64,000 bases of DNA from CALSMU01 sp965230225 (lineage in GTDB: Bacteria > Bacteroidota > Bacteroidia > Flavobacteriales_D > Parvicellaceae). The notes beneath the pieces were generated by a model, which worked only from the letters and a program-made list of their open reading frames with translations, did no database searches and was not told the origin of the DNA. Of this stretch, positions 17,471-25,874 are shown one piece after another (position 1 is the first letter of the stretch; every line of letters begins with the position of its first letter). The stretch is from the NCBI GenBank assembly GCA_965230225.1, contig CBDDKM010000008.1, positions 186,001 through 250,000 of the forward strand. The letters are read 5' to 3'. A program made the position numbers and the translations under genes.

Positions 17471-17478
17471 CAAAGATA
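17471..17478 (-). promoter_or_regulatory. Candidate -7 box of accD (TATCTTTG)
   Basis: On the minus strand TATCTTTG lies between the aldolase stop and accD, with a TTG about 22 bases upstream (17501-17503). It predicts a leader of about 65 bases and separate transcription of accD. Confidence 0.45.
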
Positions 17479-17506
17479 CAAACCAATTCTCAACTTCGAC
17501 CAAAAT

Positions 17507-18565
17507 TTAGGCGATTGTAATGTCTTTATCGAGGTATACGTCCTGAATGGCGTTCAATAGAGCTACACCTTCGTTCATTGGTTTCTGGAAAGCTTTACGA
17601 CCAGAAATTAATCCATGCCCTCCTGCTCTCTTATTTACCACAGCTGTAGTTACCGCCTGAGTCAAATCAGAAGTTCCATCTCCGGTAGAAGCTCCACCTG
17701 AGTTAATCAACCCGTTTCTTCCCATGTAGCAGTTAGCCACCTGGTAACGACAAAGATCAATTGGGTTTTCTGAAGATAATTCAGTGTATACTTTTGGATG
17801 TGTCTTTCCAAAGTTAATAGCGTTATAACCACCGTTAGTTTCCGGTAATTTTTGCTTAATAATATCCGCTTGAATAGTAACTCCTAAATGATTTGCCTGA
17901 GCAGTAATATCAGTAGCTACGTGGTAATCAACACCATCTTTCTTAAAGTCGCTGTTTCTTAGGTAGCACCAAAGAATGGTTGCCATTCCTAATTCGTGTG
18001 CTCTTTCGAATGCCTCAGCAACCTCGATGATTTGTCTGTTGCTATCTTCAGAACCAAAGTAAATGGTCGCTCCAACTGCAGCAGCACCCAAGTTCCAGGC
18101 TTCATCAACACTTCCAAACATGATCTGGCTAAAAGTACCTGGATACGTTAGTAATTCGTTGTGGTTTAACTTAACAACAAAAGGAATTTTGTGAGCATAT
18201 TTTCTACTTACAGAAGCAAGAACTCCATAGGTAGAAGCTACCGCATTACATCCACCTTCGATCGCCAACTTAACGATGTTCTCAGGATCGAAATAAATTG
18301 GGTTTGGTGCAAACGAAGCTCCTGCAGAGTGCTCTATTCCCTGATCTACAGGAAGAATTGAAACATATCCAGAATTAGCCAATCTTCCAGTACCGTAAAT
18401 AGCCTGAAGATTTCTCAATACTTGAGGGTTTCTGTTGGAGTTACCAAAACATCTGTCCACAAAATCAGCTCCCGGTAAGTGAAGCAAATCTTTAGAAATG
18501 GTTTTACACTCATGGTTCAATAAGTTCTCTCCTGCTGCTCCTAAAATTTCTAATGTTTTCGACAT
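17507..18565 (-). CDS. fbaB: Class I fructose-bisphosphate aldolase (DhnA/FbaB type)
   Basis: A 352-residue aldolase of the DhnA type, which cleaves fructose 1,6-bisphosphate in glycolysis through a Schiff-base lysine. Recognisable elements are VSILPVDQGIEHSAGASF, GGCNAVASTYGVL, IPFVVKLNHNELL with a candidate Schiff-base or substrate-site Lys, and the phosphate-binding region NSGGASTGDGTSDL. The ATG at 18565 (MSKTLEILGAAGENLL) fits the family. The ATG at 18583 adds six residues and is less likely. A -7 box TAAATTTG lies at 18609-18616. It is on the same strand as accD but probably transcribed separately. No terminator was visible after it. Confidence 0.92.
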   Translation of the reverse strand: MSKTLEILGAAGENLLNHECKTISKDLLHLPGADFVDRCFGNSNRNPQVLRNLQAIYGTGRLANSGYVSILPVDQGIEHSAGASFAPNPIYFDPENIVKLAIEGGCNAVASTYGVLASVSRKYAHKIPFVVKLNHNELLTYPGTFSQIMFGSVDEAWNLGAAAVGATIYFGSEDSNRQIIEVAEAFERAHELGMATILWCYLRNSDFKKDGVDYHVATDITAQANHLGVTIQADIIKQKLPETNGGYNAINFGKTHPKVYTELSSENPIDLCRYQVANCYMGRNGLINSGGASTGDGTSDLTQAVTTAVVNKRAGGHGLISGRKAFQKPMNEGVALLNAIQDVYLDKDITIA

Positions 18566-18608
18566 TGATTTTATATTTTGCAATTAGTTAATTCAATTTT
18601 GAAGATTG

Positions 18609-18616
18609 CAAATTTA
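18609..18616 (-). promoter_or_regulatory. Candidate -7 box of the aldolase gene (TAAATTTG)
   Basis: An exact TAnnTTTG match on the minus strand about 43 bases before the ATG at 18565. No matching -33 TTG was found at the right distance. Confidence 0.4.
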
Positions 18617-18713
18617 AAAAAATATGTGTTCGCCCTTCTCTAAATTCGAATTTAGATGAAGAGGTTTTTAACAAGTAAAATTGGGTAATTCCCTTTTGAT
18701 TTGATCCACACCA

Positions 18714-19103
18714 CTACATGGTTCTTAACCATTGCAATGCTTCCTCATAAGTATTGAACACTTTTGTTGGGTTCTTTCTTCTGCGAAGCCGAATGTAAAA
18801 ACGAATAACTATGCGCTGAGCCAGACTGGTAATAACATAGGCCAATGCAATACACTCCGGAGATCTTGCCGCAGCATAATCCCTCGCTTCTGAAGAGATA
18901 TTGACATACCTACCAAATTGGGATAGTACCTTTACCTTATTACCTCCTGTTAATTCTTCGAAGGTTCTTTCTGCATCATCAATGTCCGGAATTTCCAATT
19001 CAACTCCTTCTCTCCATAACACATGAATAATTTCCCCATCCAACACTCGAAAAGTAGAATTTTCATTGATGATTTCAGGCGATATGGTTTCTTCCAAAGT
19101 CAT
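18714..19103 (-). CDS. Small hypothetical protein, possibly STAS/SpoIIAA-like
   Basis: A 129-residue soluble protein without signal peptide. The alternation of strands and helices (FRVLDGEIIHVLW, then VKVLSQFGRYVNIS, ALAYVITSLAQRIVIRFYIR) and the final FNTYEEALQWLRTM resemble the STAS/SpoIIAA-like proteins of Bacteroidota, whose last helix typically carries an 'EEALxWL' motif. This is a resemblance by eye, not a firm assignment. It starts at ATG 19103, 21 bases after the stop of the GT-C/TPR gene upstream, so the two are probably cotranscribed. Confidence 0.6.
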   Translation of the reverse strand: MTLEETISPEIINENSTFRVLDGEIIHVLWREGVELEIPDIDDAERTFEELTGGNKVKVLSQFGRYVNISSEARDYAAARSPECIALAYVITSLAQRIVIRFYIRLRRRKNPTKVFNTYEEALQWLRTM

Positions 19104-19124
19104 TAACTATAATGCTAAAATAAG

Positions 19125-21233
19125 TTATTTAGCTAGTGATTCCAAGTAACTTGATTCCACGGGATAATTTAAATCTCTAGCTCTCAGTGCATCCTGATAT
19201 GCCGATGGCAATTTACCTTGTTTCTCGTAGCTAACAGAACGCCAGTAATAAGCTTCTCCGGAATTCGGTACTATTTGAAGGCACTGGTTAAAGTCTAACG
19301 TTGCTCCGCTAAAATTATTTGAAAACAAGTACACCAATCCTCGATTAAAAAATGAAGAATAATGCCCTCCATTAACGGTGATAGTTCTATTCAAATATAA
19401 CAGGGCTCTATCGTACTGCTTCAGGTTTAAATGAATCAATCCTAAATTGGTCAATGCATCAGCATGATTCTCTTCAAGCATGATTACCTCTTCCAATGCT
19501 TTTTGCGCCTCCAATAAGTTACCTTGTCCCAAATACAAAGTAGCCAACTCATAATTCGTAGATACAAACTCTTTACTCTTTGAATCCGATAACTCAACAG
19601 CTTTTTTCAAATCTTGGATGGCCAAAGGTGTATTTCCGATCACTTTATTTAACAAACCTCGGTTGTAATAATTTAATGGGGCGTTTGGCTCCAGTTCAAT
19701 TCCCTTATTAAAATCCGACGTGGCCAGATCCATTTCACCAACGTTTAGGTAAACTAATCCTCTATTAGTGTACCCTTTCCCAAATTGTGGAGCCAACTCT
19801 ATCACCTGATTAAAATCGTTTATTGCATTTTCCATCTCCAGTCGATTCAGGTATACCTCCCCCCTATCCATATAAACCTGAACAGATGAAGCATTAACTT
19901 TTAAAGCTTCTGCATAGTCCAATAATGCCAACTCCACTTCTCCATTCTTCTTATAATGCTCCGCACGATTAGCATAAGCAATAAAGTCTTCAGGGTACTT
20001 ATTGATCACTTCGGTCCAAAGTGTTTCAGAATCCGTCCAAATCTGACTCCGCTGGAAGGTAGTACTCCCCAAAAAGACTACATATCCCAAACCAACTATC
20101 AACCCAATTGTTTTATACTGCTTATACCTATCGAGAATAGCAGTAAATATTAATGCGAATAGCAAAAACAATCCAACATACCCCAAGTAAGAAAAACGCT
20201 CCGCAATAATTGCAACCCCTACTGGGAACAACTGCAAAACCAAAGCCATGGATATTAAGAAAAAAAGCAAGCCAGCTCCCAGTTTCCTATTCTTATAAAA
20301 CAAATAGAAACTTCCTACAACAATAAGAATGGCTGGCACGATAGATGCCACGATATACCATGGTTGCTCTTCTCCAGGTGAATAAGGGTAAGGATGAAAA
20401 GGTGATAATTGATAAGGTATCAACGACTTTATAAAGTATTGGGTTACTCCATAACTTGCCACAAAGAAGCTTTGAACTCCCGAAATGTTTTGTGCATCAT
20501 CTACAGCACCTACTTGCTCTTGTCCTGATACAGCTAAAATTCCGAACAATAAACTCAAAACAAAAAATGGTGCTTTTTCTAGCAACATGGATTTATTAAA
20601 AGTTCTTCCCTTTACCAGGTCCAATAATATTAGTACAACAGGAAAGGTAACAGCCATCCCCTTCGAAAAAAGTGAGCAAAGGAAAAACAACAAACAAAGT
20701 CCAAGCTGTTTATTAAACTTGAATTCTTTTTTATCCAGGTATCGAACATAGGTAAGCAGTCCCAACAAATAAAACAGGCTATACAACAAATCCTTTCTAG
20801 CGGTTACCCAGGCAACAGCCTCCAATTGCATAGGATGAACTCCGAATAAAATAGCTACAATTACGGCTACCTGAATTCTTTTACTCAATAAATGTACTAT
20901 GCTAAAAACCAGTATTACATTGAGTAAATGAATCAAGAGATTGGTAACATGAAAGACTTTAGGATTATAACCATCAATGGCATAATCCATCGACCACGAC
21001 ATGATCACCAAAGGAGTATACCCTCCATTACTCTGAGGAGTAGTAAACACTTCCTTTGCTTGTTGAAAGGAAGGCACATCAACCAGAGGGTTATTCAAAA
21101 TAAACAACTCATCATCCCAGTTTACCCAACCATTGTTAATGGTGGGAAACATGACCACCAAAACAATCAGGGCGCAAAACAGCATCCATACTTTACTATT
21201 GGATAACCATGATATTGATTTAAACTGGTTCAC
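19125..21233 (-). CDS. Multi-spanning GT-C-like membrane protein with C-terminal TPR repeats
   Basis: A 702-residue protein. The first about 400 residues hold roughly ten or more hydrophobic membrane segments, with an acidic WVNWDDELF motif in the first extracytoplasmic loop, as in GT-C mannosyltransferase-like (TMTC-type) proteins. The rest (about 410-690) is a run of about seven TPR units (FIAYANRAEHYKKNGEVELA, VYMDRGEVYLNRLEMENAI, GYTNRGLVYLNVGEMDLA and so on). Transfer of a sugar from a lipid carrier onto an extracytoplasmic target is the family-based guess; substrate unknown. Start is GTG at 21233 because no upstream ATG exists. It lies 21 bases after tamL and is probably in the same operon. 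Confidence 0.8.
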   Translation of the reverse strand: MNQFKSISWLSNSKVWMLFCALIVLVVMFPTINNGWVNWDDELFILNNPLVDVPSFQQAKEVFTTPQSNGGYTPLVIMSWSMDYAIDGYNPKVFHVTNLLIHLLNVILVFSIVHLLSKRIQVAVIVAILFGVHPMQLEAVAWVTARKDLLYSLFYLLGLLTYVRYLDKKEFKFNKQLGLCLLFFLCSLFSKGMAVTFPVVLILLDLVKGRTFNKSMLLEKAPFFVLSLLFGILAVSGQEQVGAVDDAQNISGVQSFFVASYGVTQYFIKSLIPYQLSPFHPYPYSPGEEQPWYIVASIVPAILIVVGSFYLFYKNRKLGAGLLFFLISMALVLQLFPVGVAIIAERFSYLGYVGLFLLFALIFTAILDRYKQYKTIGLIVGLGYVVFLGSTTFQRSQIWTDSETLWTEVINKYPEDFIAYANRAEHYKKNGEVELALLDYAEALKVNASSVQVYMDRGEVYLNRLEMENAINDFNQVIELAPQFGKGYTNRGLVYLNVGEMDLATSDFNKGIELEPNAPLNYYNRGLLNKVIGNTPLAIQDLKKAVELSDSKSKEFVSTNYELATLYLGQGNLLEAQKALEEVIMLEENHADALTNLGLIHLNLKQYDRALLYLNRTITVNGGHYSSFFNRGLVYLFSNNFSGATLDFNQCLQIVPNSGEAYYWRSVSYEKQGKLPSAYQDALRARDLNYPVESSYLESLAK

Positions 21234-21254
21234 GAATAAAAGGTATCTATTGCA

Positions 21255-23741
21255 TCAGAAGGGATATCCTATACCGAGGTTAAACTGAATCGGATAAAAA
21301 TCTCCAAAATTTAGACTTGGGTCCACATCGGTTTTATCTCCTAACTTGCCCTGGAAGATCCAACGATTCCCCGGTCTTAAAGCAGGATTTTTAAATGGTA
21401 TAGCAAAATCAAATCGAACGATTAAGAAATCCAAATCCATACGTACACCTAATCCTGTTCCTATTGCTACCTCACTAATAAAGCGATCCCATTGGAATTC
21501 TCCTTCAGTACGTAAAGAGTCTTCGTTGATCAACCAAATATTTCCTGCATCAGCAAACCAGGCTCCTTCGATCCAACTACTTATTGGAAAACGAAGTTCC
21601 ATATTACTCTCCAATTGAATATCTCCAATTTTATCAAACCCTCCCAAAGAATCATAATAACCTCCAGGCCCCAACGTTCTGGCTTTCCATGCTCTTATTC
21701 CGTTAGCTCCACCAGAGAAAAAGCTCTTCTCAAACGGCAAGGCTTCACTCAGGTTCTTTCCGGGTTTTCCAAATCCAACAGCAGCCCTGTACACTACTTT
21801 ACTCCTTTTTGTAAGTACCCTATAGTATCTTACATCTAAAGAATACTTTTTGTATTGGGCAAAACGAATCCCCAGTAGATCATAACTATTGGTTTCTGTA
21901 TTCAATGGCTGATTGGATAAATTATACAAACCTCTTAATACATTTCCTGCCCAATCAATAGCTACCTCAGTAAAAAATACATTTTTACTGTGGCTATGAT
22001 CCTGACCATTGTACGTCATGGTAATTCTACTCCCTGCAATAATGTGATCAGAATAACTAGCCAAAAGCAAACGGTCATTCAACTCATTTAACTTATTCTC
22101 AAAAGCAGAATCCTTCTGGATAGAAATGGCGCTTAAACTAGCAGGATACAATCTAACATTAATAGGCTTCTTTATTTTAAACAAGTAAGCAAATGATACT
22201 TCTTCGATGCTTCTTTTAAAATCCGGACGTTCCTGAAAATTCATGGAAGCCGAAAACTCTGTTCTTGCTCCCGGAGCATGTTGCCATTGTTTAAATGGGA
22301 CCATTAACCTGGGAAAAGTTAAAGACATTCTAGGTCCAAATTCTTTGGTATTGAAAGTAGGTATCACATCTGTAGCTGTAGCAGAATCGTTCACCACCAA
22401 TCGTTGTGCCTCGAACCCACCTGCTACCGAAATCTGTAATTTTTCTGCTCCTCCAAAAAGGTTATTATGAGTATAAATCAAACTCCCTTCAATTCCATAC
22501 AAACCGTTGTTATGTAACCCATCCGTTGCCGCTGTAAATGTTTGTGACTTTGCCGGTTGCAATCTGGCTTTTGCCACTAACCCATTATCAGTAGTATCGA
22601 ACTGAATAGAAACCGAACGGAACACCCCCAGAGAAGCCAGACTTCGATACGTTTTTTCTGTCTGGGTTTTATTATACAGCTCATTTTCCTTAATAAACAA
22701 AGAGTTTGTAAGCAGTTTCTCTTTGTACTTCAATTTATCCTTAAACAGGATACCAATATCATCGTGAATTACCTTGATATAATTAACCGCACTATCATCT
22801 TTTGGCGAATGATCAGGGTACAACTCAATCCTTTTCACCATATACTGCCTGTGAGGACGCTCAATAATGGAATCAGTTAACGGGTCTTTGACCTTATAAT
22901 TCTGAATTCCCAATGTTACATCTACCTGATGAGAATTAAGTGAGCTATCAATTCGGAAGTAAATGAACTCCTTGTTGAAAAAGTGATAACCATGATCCAA
23001 TAAGTACTTATTAATTCTGATCCTTTCGGCATTTAATTTATCCGAATCGAAAATATCACCCCTGTTAAACACTCTGCTTTGTTCTATACTATCGATGTAC
23101 AAATTCAATACAGAATCTTTAACGTAGGTATTGATGTTTCTAATGGTGTATGGTTGTTTTTCGTCTACATGATAAATTACTTTACTTTTTTGACGCCTAC
23201 CATACTCCACTTTATAACTTACCTCATTATTAAAGTAGCCTTTATTGGTTAGGTAATTCTCAATTTGCTTCGCCGATTTTACAATCTTGTTTGAGTCTAA
23301 TATAGCCGGTGGTTCTCCAGAGTTTCTTAGCCCTTCTCCAAAAGTAGTTTTTGGTTCCATGTATTGATGAAGTGGTTTTCCTTTAGCCTTTCTCTTTTCG
23401 TTTTTCTGATCTATTTTCAGGTTTTTCTGAGCAGCCTTTTCATCGTGATGCGCTCTTCTCCTATCAATCCTTTTTTGATTGGAAAGGCTATACATTCTTA
23501 GGTGAAATCTTACACCTAGGAGTCTCCTGTTTGGCTTTTGCTTAATGATGGGATAAAGATCATCTGCTGTAACATTTCGATTCAAGTTGAGGGAAAATAA
23601 AGTACTATCCTCTGCCAACTCAATTACGTTCTCATCCAGCAAATACTCATCATCCTGAACATACTTAGTGGGACTACAGGCCCACAGCAACATTACCATG
23701 GATAAATAACCGATATATTTCCAGACAGTCCGCTTTAACAC
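21255..23741 (-). CDS. tamL: TamL: lipoprotein TamA/Omp85-family outer membrane protein
   Basis: An 828-residue Omp85-superfamily protein with a lipoprotein signal (lipobox LLWAC, Cys at residue 22), POTRA-like domains (about residues 165-400) and a C-terminal barrel with the L6 motif IRAW and the end pattern FDFAIPFKNPALRPGNRW. A lipidated N-terminus distinguishes the Bacteroidota TamL from TamA. It is thought to work with TamB in envelope biogenesis. Only a GTG start (23741) is available because an in-frame stop lies just upstream. It is divergent from a SpoU methyltransferase gene with about 48 bases between starts, an arrangement I recall as common in the phylum. Confidence 0.85.
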   Translation of the reverse strand: MLKRTVWKYIGYLSMVMLLWACSPTKYVQDDEYLLDENVIELAEDSTLFSLNLNRNVTADDLYPIIKQKPNRRLLGVRFHLRMYSLSNQKRIDRRRAHHDEKAAQKNLKIDQKNEKRKAKGKPLHQYMEPKTTFGEGLRNSGEPPAILDSNKIVKSAKQIENYLTNKGYFNNEVSYKVEYGRRQKSKVIYHVDEKQPYTIRNINTYVKDSVLNLYIDSIEQSRVFNRGDIFDSDKLNAERIRINKYLLDHGYHFFNKEFIYFRIDSSLNSHQVDVTLGIQNYKVKDPLTDSIIERPHRQYMVKRIELYPDHSPKDDSAVNYIKVIHDDIGILFKDKLKYKEKLLTNSLFIKENELYNKTQTEKTYRSLASLGVFRSVSIQFDTTDNGLVAKARLQPAKSQTFTAATDGLHNNGLYGIEGSLIYTHNNLFGGAEKLQISVAGGFEAQRLVVNDSATATDVIPTFNTKEFGPRMSLTFPRLMVPFKQWQHAPGARTEFSASMNFQERPDFKRSIEEVSFAYLFKIKKPINVRLYPASLSAISIQKDSAFENKLNELNDRLLLASYSDHIIAGSRITMTYNGQDHSHSKNVFFTEVAIDWAGNVLRGLYNLSNQPLNTETNSYDLLGIRFAQYKKYSLDVRYYRVLTKRSKVVYRAAVGFGKPGKNLSEALPFEKSFFSGGANGIRAWKARTLGPGGYYDSLGGFDKIGDIQLESNMELRFPISSWIEGAWFADAGNIWLINEDSLRTEGEFQWDRFISEVAIGTGLGVRMDLDFLIVRFDFAIPFKNPALRPGNRWIFQGKLGDKTDVDPSLNFGDFYPIQFNLGIGYPF

Positions 23742-23751
23742 AATAAATCTC

Positions 23752-23759
23752 TAACTTTG
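23752..23759 (+). promoter_or_regulatory. Candidate -7 box of the SpoU methyltransferase gene (TAACTTTG)
   Basis: An exact TAnnTTTG match 30 bases before the GTG at 23790. It overlaps the TTG at 23757, which argues that translation does not start at that TTG. Confidence 0.5.
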
Positions 23760-23789
23760 GCCAAATTACAAACAAAAGTTAGAATAATT

Positions 23790-24530
23790 GTGATTACAAA
23801 GAATGAAATAAAACTGATCAATTCACTTAGTCGAAAAAAGAACAGAAAAGAGCTCGGATTGTTCGTTGTAGAAGGAGAAAAGATCGTGGAAGAATTGCTA
23901 AATTCTAACTTGGAAATTGAAAAGATATTTGCCACAGAAGATTGGAACAACAGTGCCGATCACGAAAAGGTTTCTCCTAAAGAACTGGAAAGAATTAGCC
24001 ATCTTAAATCTGCCAATAAGGTATTGGCCCTGGTTAAAACTCCAGAAACATTAAACTGGAACAAAAAGACAAGTCTGGTGATTGATGGTGTAAATGATCC
24101 CGGAAACCTGGGAACCATCATCAGAACAGCCGATTGGTTTGGTATTGATCAGGTTATTTGCTCCGAAAACAGTGTAGATTGCTATAATCCTAAAACCGTA
24201 ATGTCGTCCATGGGGAGTATTTTTAGAGTAAAGGTGATTTATAGAGATTTGCAAGAATTTATTAAGAATTCTAACCTCCCAGTTTACGGGGCCTTGCTAA
24301 ATGGTAAATCGATTTACCAAACTGATTTTGAGAAGGATGTGTTAATTCTTATGGGAAGCGAGTCTCATGGTATTAGCGAAAATTTAATACCTTTAGTCAA
24401 CTACAACACCACAATTCCGGGGTCCGGACGAGCAGAATCGCTTAATCTGGGTACCTCAACCGCTATATTTTGCTCAGCATACTTTAGCCAACACAAATCA
24501 AATTTGGTTGGTTATGAAAACAATGCTTAA
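23790..24530 (+). CDS. TrmH/SpoU-family RNA 2'-O-methyltransferase
   Basis: A 246-residue SPOUT methyltransferase. The N-terminal substrate-binding domain starts ITKNEIKLINSLSRKKNRKE followed by LFVVEGEKIVEE. The knotted catalytic domain has LVIDGVNDPGNLGTIIRTAD, CYNPKTVMSSMGSIFRV, ILMGSESHGI and IPGSGRAESLNLGTSTAI, covering the three SpoU motifs. It methylates the ribose of an rRNA or tRNA residue; the exact target is not clear. I start it at GTG 23790, which fits the family and lies 30 bases after a -7 box; the frame is open from TTG 23757. The end overlaps the next gene by 17 bases. Confidence 0.9.
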   Translation: MITKNEIKLINSLSRKKNRKELGLFVVEGEKIVEELLNSNLEIEKIFATEDWNNSADHEKVSPKELERISHLKSANKVLALVKTPETLNWNKKTSLVIDGVNDPGNLGTIIRTADWFGIDQVICSENSVDCYNPKTVMSSMGSIFRVKVIYRDLQEFIKNSNLPVYGALLNGKSIYQTDFEKDVLILMGSESHGISENLIPLVNYNTTIPGSGRAESLNLGTSTAIFCSAYFSQHKSNLVGYENNA

Positions 24531-25266
24531 ACACTATTTTACGCACCCATCGGTGTGGACCTACATTGCCATTGCAGCGGCACTATTTTATTACCTACTT
24601 ATCTATGGTTGCTTTTCCAGATACTACTGGGTATTGTTCATTCCTATAGCTATTGCTCCATTTTTCGAATGGTTTGCACACAAGTACATTCTTCATATGA
24701 GAATTGGAAACATTCTGGAAATTGAGAAAGAAACTCCCAATGATTATCAAAAAGGACAAACCATTGAATTGGAAACATCAGAAGGGAAAAAAGAATTCGA
24801 GGTTCTGATGATTAAAACCAATGGTATCATAGTAGGAAACGGCAAAGCCAAAAAGGCTCCTGGGCTGTACAAATTCATGCAGAAGCTGCACTATGGACAT
24901 CATCAGGACCCCGATTATGTACCTCTAATTTTTGCTCCGATACTTTCAGTGATCATTCTTTTTGTAGCCATGTTTTTAGTGTTTTTAGCCTTAAGTTGGA
25001 GCATTGATGCTTCTCTAACCTTTCTATTTGGAGTGGTGGTATACTATCTACACTACGAGTGGATGCACTTAGGACACCATGTTAAAGGATATAACCACAT
25101 CATGCCCTGGTCCAAAAAACTAAAAAAGTTACACAGCCTACACCATTATAAAAATGAGAACTATTGGTGGGGAATTACAAATATATTGGGAGATATTGTT
25201 CTAGGAACTTATAAAGACCATTCCGGCATCCCAAAAAGTAAAACCGTTAAAGACATTAACCCATAA
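24514..25266 (+). CDS. Fatty acid hydroxylase/sterol desaturase-family membrane protein
   Basis: A 250-residue membrane-bound di-iron enzyme of the fatty acid hydroxylase superfamily. It has three to four hydrophobic segments and the His-box pattern HKYILH (about residue 54), HYGHH (about 128), HYEWMHLGHH (about 187) and HSLHH (about 210). A hydrophilic insert (about residues 72-112) separates the first box from the second. It could hydroxylate a lipid acyl chain or a carotenoid; sequence alone does not decide. The ATG at 24514 overlaps the methyltransferase gene by 17 bases, suggesting translational coupling; ATG 24523 is the alternative. No conventional terminator follows on the plus strand. 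Confidence 0.85.
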   Translation: MKTMLKHYFTHPSVWTYIAIAAALFYYLLIYGCFSRYYWVLFIPIAIAPFFEWFAHKYILHMRIGNILEIEKETPNDYQKGQTIELETSEGKKEFEVLMIKTNGIIVGNGKAKKAPGLYKFMQKLHYGHHQDPDYVPLIFAPILSVIILFVAMFLVFLALSWSIDASLTFLFGVVVYYLHYEWMHLGHHVKGYNHIMPWSKKLKKLHSLHHYKNENYWWGITNILGDIVLGTYKDHSGIPKSKTVKDINP

Positions 25267-25290
25267 AAAAGGCGAGCCGATTGGCCCGCC
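25265..25290 (-). terminator. Intrinsic terminator of the 25324-25755 gene
   Basis: On the minus strand an 8-bp stem (GGCGGGCC / GGCTCGCC, one G-T pair) with loop AATC is followed by TTTTTT. On the plus strand the same site has an A-C mismatch and no T tract, so it serves the minus-strand gene mainly. Confidence 0.65.
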
Positions 25291-25323
25291 TATAAATCTA
25301 GCTTTTTGGTTGTTGAGCTTGAT

Positions 25324-25755
25324 TTAGTGTTTTCCCCATACCACAACTGTGGCCTTTCCTTTCTTGGTAGGAACAGTTTTGTAATTCATCACTATTTTTT
25401 TGATGATGCGTTTATTTCCCGGTAGGTCAATAACTCTGGACTCTGTTCCCGCTGCAAATTTTCTATCTATTTTAACTTTCTTGGCCTCTCCGTTTCCAAA
25501 TACAATTTTTACACTGTGTACATGAATTGGAGCCTTGAGAACTCTAAATTTTAATTTTGTAAAAGCTCCTTCATGAGCTGTTACCAGGATCTCGTCATGA
25601 TCCCCTCCCATATTTACTTTACGCATCCCTAAACGTTCCCATTTATGAGCCTGCATAATACTCGACTTCACTTTTACATTTACTTTCTCTGTAGTAAATG
25701 AAGACAATCCTAATACCATTGCAAATACAATTGTTAAACTCAGTAGTTTTTTCAT
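25324..25755 (-). CDS. Secreted hypothetical protein, DUF2541-like
   Basis: A 143-residue protein with a signal peptide (MKKLLSLTIVFAMVLGLSSF) and a basic, beta-rich mature part. The pattern KWERLGMRKVNMGGDHDEIL, then LKFRVLKAPIHVHSV, GTESRVIDLPGNKRIIKKI and a final VVVWGK resembles the small periplasmic DUF2541 family by eye. Function is unknown. The protein has no cysteine and no lipobox. It stands alone on the minus strand, with a terminator after it and about 120 bases upstream of its start before the oxidoreductase gene. Confidence 0.7.
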   Translation of the reverse strand: MKKLLSLTIVFAMVLGLSSFTTEKVNVKVKSSIMQAHKWERLGMRKVNMGGDHDEILVTAHEGAFTKLKFRVLKAPIHVHSVKIVFGNGEAKKVKIDRKFAAGTESRVIDLPGNKRIIKKIVMNYKTVPTKKGKATVVVWGKH

Positions 25756-25874
25756 AGCTTTTTCATTTTGATTTGCTTCTTGGACCTTAAAACAACAAAA
25801 AGGTTTAATCCGAAAACGAAAAGGATGTTTAGTAACTGGTAATCAGTGATCAACGAAGTGTATTAATACACCAA

